Positions 6,634 through 7,778 of a stretch of DNA of 7,778 nt are shown in pieces (positions within the stretch are counted from its first letter, which is position 1; every line of letters starts with the position of its first letter). This stretch comes from Armatimonadota bacterium (GTDB lineage: Bacteria > Armatimonadota > Hebobacteria > CAIYQO01), in assembly GCA_022708765.1 (NCBI GenBank), contig JAKIYB010000199.1, positions 1-7,778 on the forward strand. Direction: 5' to 3'. Under the pieces are notes generated by a model. It searched no databases, was not told where the DNA came from, and worked only from the letters and a program-made list of their open reading frames with translations. A program made the translations under genes and the position numbers.

Positions 6634-6655
6634 CTGTATCGTTCCCCCTTCGTTC
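6634..6655 (-). promoter_or_regulatory. Candidate response-regulator site: 11-bp-period direct repeat
   Basis: The minus strand carries GAACGA twice (6655-6650 and 6644-6639), exactly 11 bp apart, ending about 11 nt before the response-regulator start codon. OmpR/PhoB-type regulators typically bind tandem half-sites on one helix face with this period, so autoregulation is possible. A 6-mer repeated at one set spacing somewhere in about 200 bp is not rare by chance. Confidence 0.25.
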
Positions 6656-6792
6656 GTAGTAGCGCCGTAGCTTTAGCATGGCGCGTCCGAGCGTGCAATC
6701 CACGACCGTTCGGTGAAGTTCTTAGTCGCGGCGCAGCGCAGCAAGCCGTGTCCGAGCTATCTATCGAAACCGCCTTCTCATCAAGCGCTCTT

Positions 6793-6815
6793 CCCCTCTC
6801 CGGTTCGGGGAGGGG
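6793..6815. repeat. C/G-rich intergenic hairpin, possible dispersed repeat
   Basis: CCCCTCTCC (6793-6801) pairs with GGGGAGGGG (6807-6815) around the loop GGTTC, with one G-U wobble in plus-strand RNA (an A-C mismatch in minus-strand RNA). It is followed by a G-rich run to about 6826. No T-tract follows on either strand, so it is not a standard intrinsic terminator, although it lies about 30 nt after the holB stop. Hairpins of this CCCCTCTCC/GGGGAGGGG type are common dispersed intergenic repeats in several GC-rich bacterial groups; membership in such a family is inferred. Confidence 0.5.
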
Positions 6816-6843
6816 GTTGGGGGGAGGCGTTCGCGCATAAACG

Positions 6844-7778
6844 CTATCCCGGCAGCACCGCGATGCACATCCGCTCCAGCGCCAGGTCAATGTTCGCGTT
6901 GCGCTCGATGAGGCGCTTCGTCTGCATGATGGTGTGCAGACCGGCGCGCAGCGATTCCAGCCCGATGCGCCCGTGGTGGCGATCCAGCGCGTCGGCGAAG
7001 TCCGCGTTGATGCGCATCTCAGGCTTTCCCATCTCCCCGACGATAAGGTCGCGCCACCAGGAGGCCACTACGTCGAGCAGCTCCGGCAGCCGCTGGCGCG
7101 CGGCGCGGTCGGCGCCGCGCCCCTTGCCGTCCTCCTCTTCGCCGTCGGCGGGAATGTCGGTGGACGCGGCCAGCCGGTGCAGCGTCTCCGCCAGCCGCAG
7201 CGCGGCGGGCCGTCCGGTGGGCAGCAGGCGATCTACTTCCTCCAGCAGCGCGCGGCGGGCGTCCAGCACCGCCGGGTTCTCCGCCGCCGCCAGCGCCCAG
7301 CCGATGCGCCCGGCCGCCATGCCCGCGATGGCCCGCGCCTGCTCCGGCGAGACGCTGCCCCGCGCCTCAAGCGCCGGTAGAATCGCCTCGCGCGCGGCCA
7401 GCGAGAACCGGATGGGACGGCAGCGGGAGACCAGCGTAGGCAGCACGGCGCTGGGTCGCGAGGAGATGAGGATGATGACCACGTGCGGCGGCGGCTCCTC
7501 CAGCGTCAGCAGCAGCGCGTTCCCCGCGTCCTCCTGCAGGCCGGGCCGGTTCGCCGGGTCGAGGATGTAAACCTTGTAGCGCCCTTCCATCGGTTTCAGG
7601 TAGGCGTCTTCGCGTAAGGGCAGCGGGTGCGGCGAACTCTCCCCCACCTTCGTGCGGATGGCGTCAATGGGAATTACCGTCTTCCCGCCCGTCGTCTCCG
7701 GTGTCAGCAGGCGCACATCGGGGTGTGTGCCGGCGGCGATCATCCGGCAGGAGCGGCAGGCGCCGCAAAAATCCCCCT
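6844..7778 (-). CDS. holB: DNA polymerase III subunit delta' (HolB), C-terminal part
   Basis: The frame enters at the right edge and ends at TAG 6846-6844; 310 residues are visible and the N-terminal part, with the nucleotide-binding-loop region, is missing. Delta' is the stator subunit of the clamp loader that places the sliding clamp on DNA. The first visible codons give CGACRSC, part of the delta'/DnaX zinc module, followed by RMIAAGTHPDVRLL. An AAA+ core follows with KVYILDPANR (Walker B region), NALLLTLEEPPPHVV and the arginine-finger SRC motif in LVSRCRPIRF. The C-terminal helical collar domain ends RNANIDLALERMCIAVLPG. An acidic, low-complexity linker (DGEEEDGKGRG) separates the lid and collar domains. 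The ATG at 7743 is internal, not the start, because the zinc-module cysteines lie upstream of it. Length and collar match HolB rather than the longer DnaX. The gene is a housekeeping neighbour, about 220 nt from the regulator gene. Confidence 0.92.
   Translation of the reverse strand, partial: GDFCGACRSCRMIAAGTHPDVRLLTPETTGGKTVIPIDAIRTKVGESSPHPLPLREDAYLKPMEGRYKVYILDPANRPGLQEDAGNALLLTLEEPPPHVVIILISSRPSAVLPTLVSRCRPIRFSLAAREAILPALEARGSVSPEQARAIAGMAAGRIGWALAAAENPAVLDARRALLEEVDRLLPTGRPAALRLAETLHRLAASTDIPADGEEEDGKGRGADRAARQRLPELLDVVASWWRDLIVGEMGKPEMRINADFADALDRHHGRIGLESLRAGLHTIMQTKRLIERNANIDLALERMCIAVLPG

Noticed and set aside
6670..6698. Possible promoter TTGCAC, 17 bp, TAAAGC (minus strand) for the regulator operon
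   Set aside because: Spacing is right and a TG precedes the -10, but each hexamer matches consensus at only about three positions. The true operon promoter should be in this region but cannot be assigned.
6623..6703. N-terminal extension of the response regulator up to 6703
   Set aside because: The strong GGAGG site and the canonical receiver start both point to 6622; the extension would read through the ribosome binding site.
6680..6757. GTCCGAGC repeated at 6685-6692 and 6750-6757
   Set aside because: Two 8-mers 65 bp apart without further shared context; likely chance in a GC-rich region.
7102..7121. GC palindrome GGCGCGG...CCGCGCC
   Set aside because: It is inside holB in the low-complexity linker and is explained by GC-rich codons.

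Overview
This is a GC-rich bacterial window in which every credible gene lies on the minus strand, so genes are read here from right (7778) to left (1). Nothing fixes the species. The anaerobic-type sulfatase maturase, paired cytosolic-looking sulfatases and a C/G-rich intergenic hairpin would suit a free-living environmental bacterium such as Armatimonadota, Chloroflexota or Planctomycetota, but that is a guess. I see no tRNA, rRNA, CRISPR array, insertion sequence or phage gene.

Layout, right to left. (a) 7778-6844: the C-terminal 310 residues of HolB, the clamp-loader delta' subunit, whose 5' end is outside the window. (b) 6843-6623: an intergenic region with a C/G-rich hairpin and, just before the next gene, a direct repeat with an 11-bp period. 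(c) 6622-835: a tightly packed gene string of an OmpR/PhoB-type response regulator, two S1-family formylglycine sulfatases, an unrecognised 46-residue single-helix membrane protein, a TauE/SafE-family anion exporter, and an anaerobic sulfatase-maturating radical SAM enzyme (anSME). Junctions are a 2-nt gap, a 4-nt ATGA overlap, a 54-nt gap, a 4-nt ATGA overlap and a 4-nt gap. (d) 761-341: a separate unit with a good sigma70-type promoter, a small YtxH-domain membrane protein and an intrinsic terminator. (e) 377-1: a weakly supported, unrecognised partial reading frame leaving the window.

How the genes may work together: both sulfatases carry the C-x-P-x-R signature, so they need oxidation of that cysteine to formylglycine, and the anSME at the end of the string is the enzyme family that does this without oxygen. 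Neither sulfatase has a signal peptide, so sulfate esters would be hydrolysed inside the cell, and the TauE/SafE protein could export the released sulfur oxyanion. The leading response regulator, which has no kinase beside it, may control the string. This reading (regulator, two hydrolases, their activating enzyme, product exporter) is inferred from family knowledge and gene order; the substrate is unknown. The least described element is the small membrane protein coupled to the exporter.
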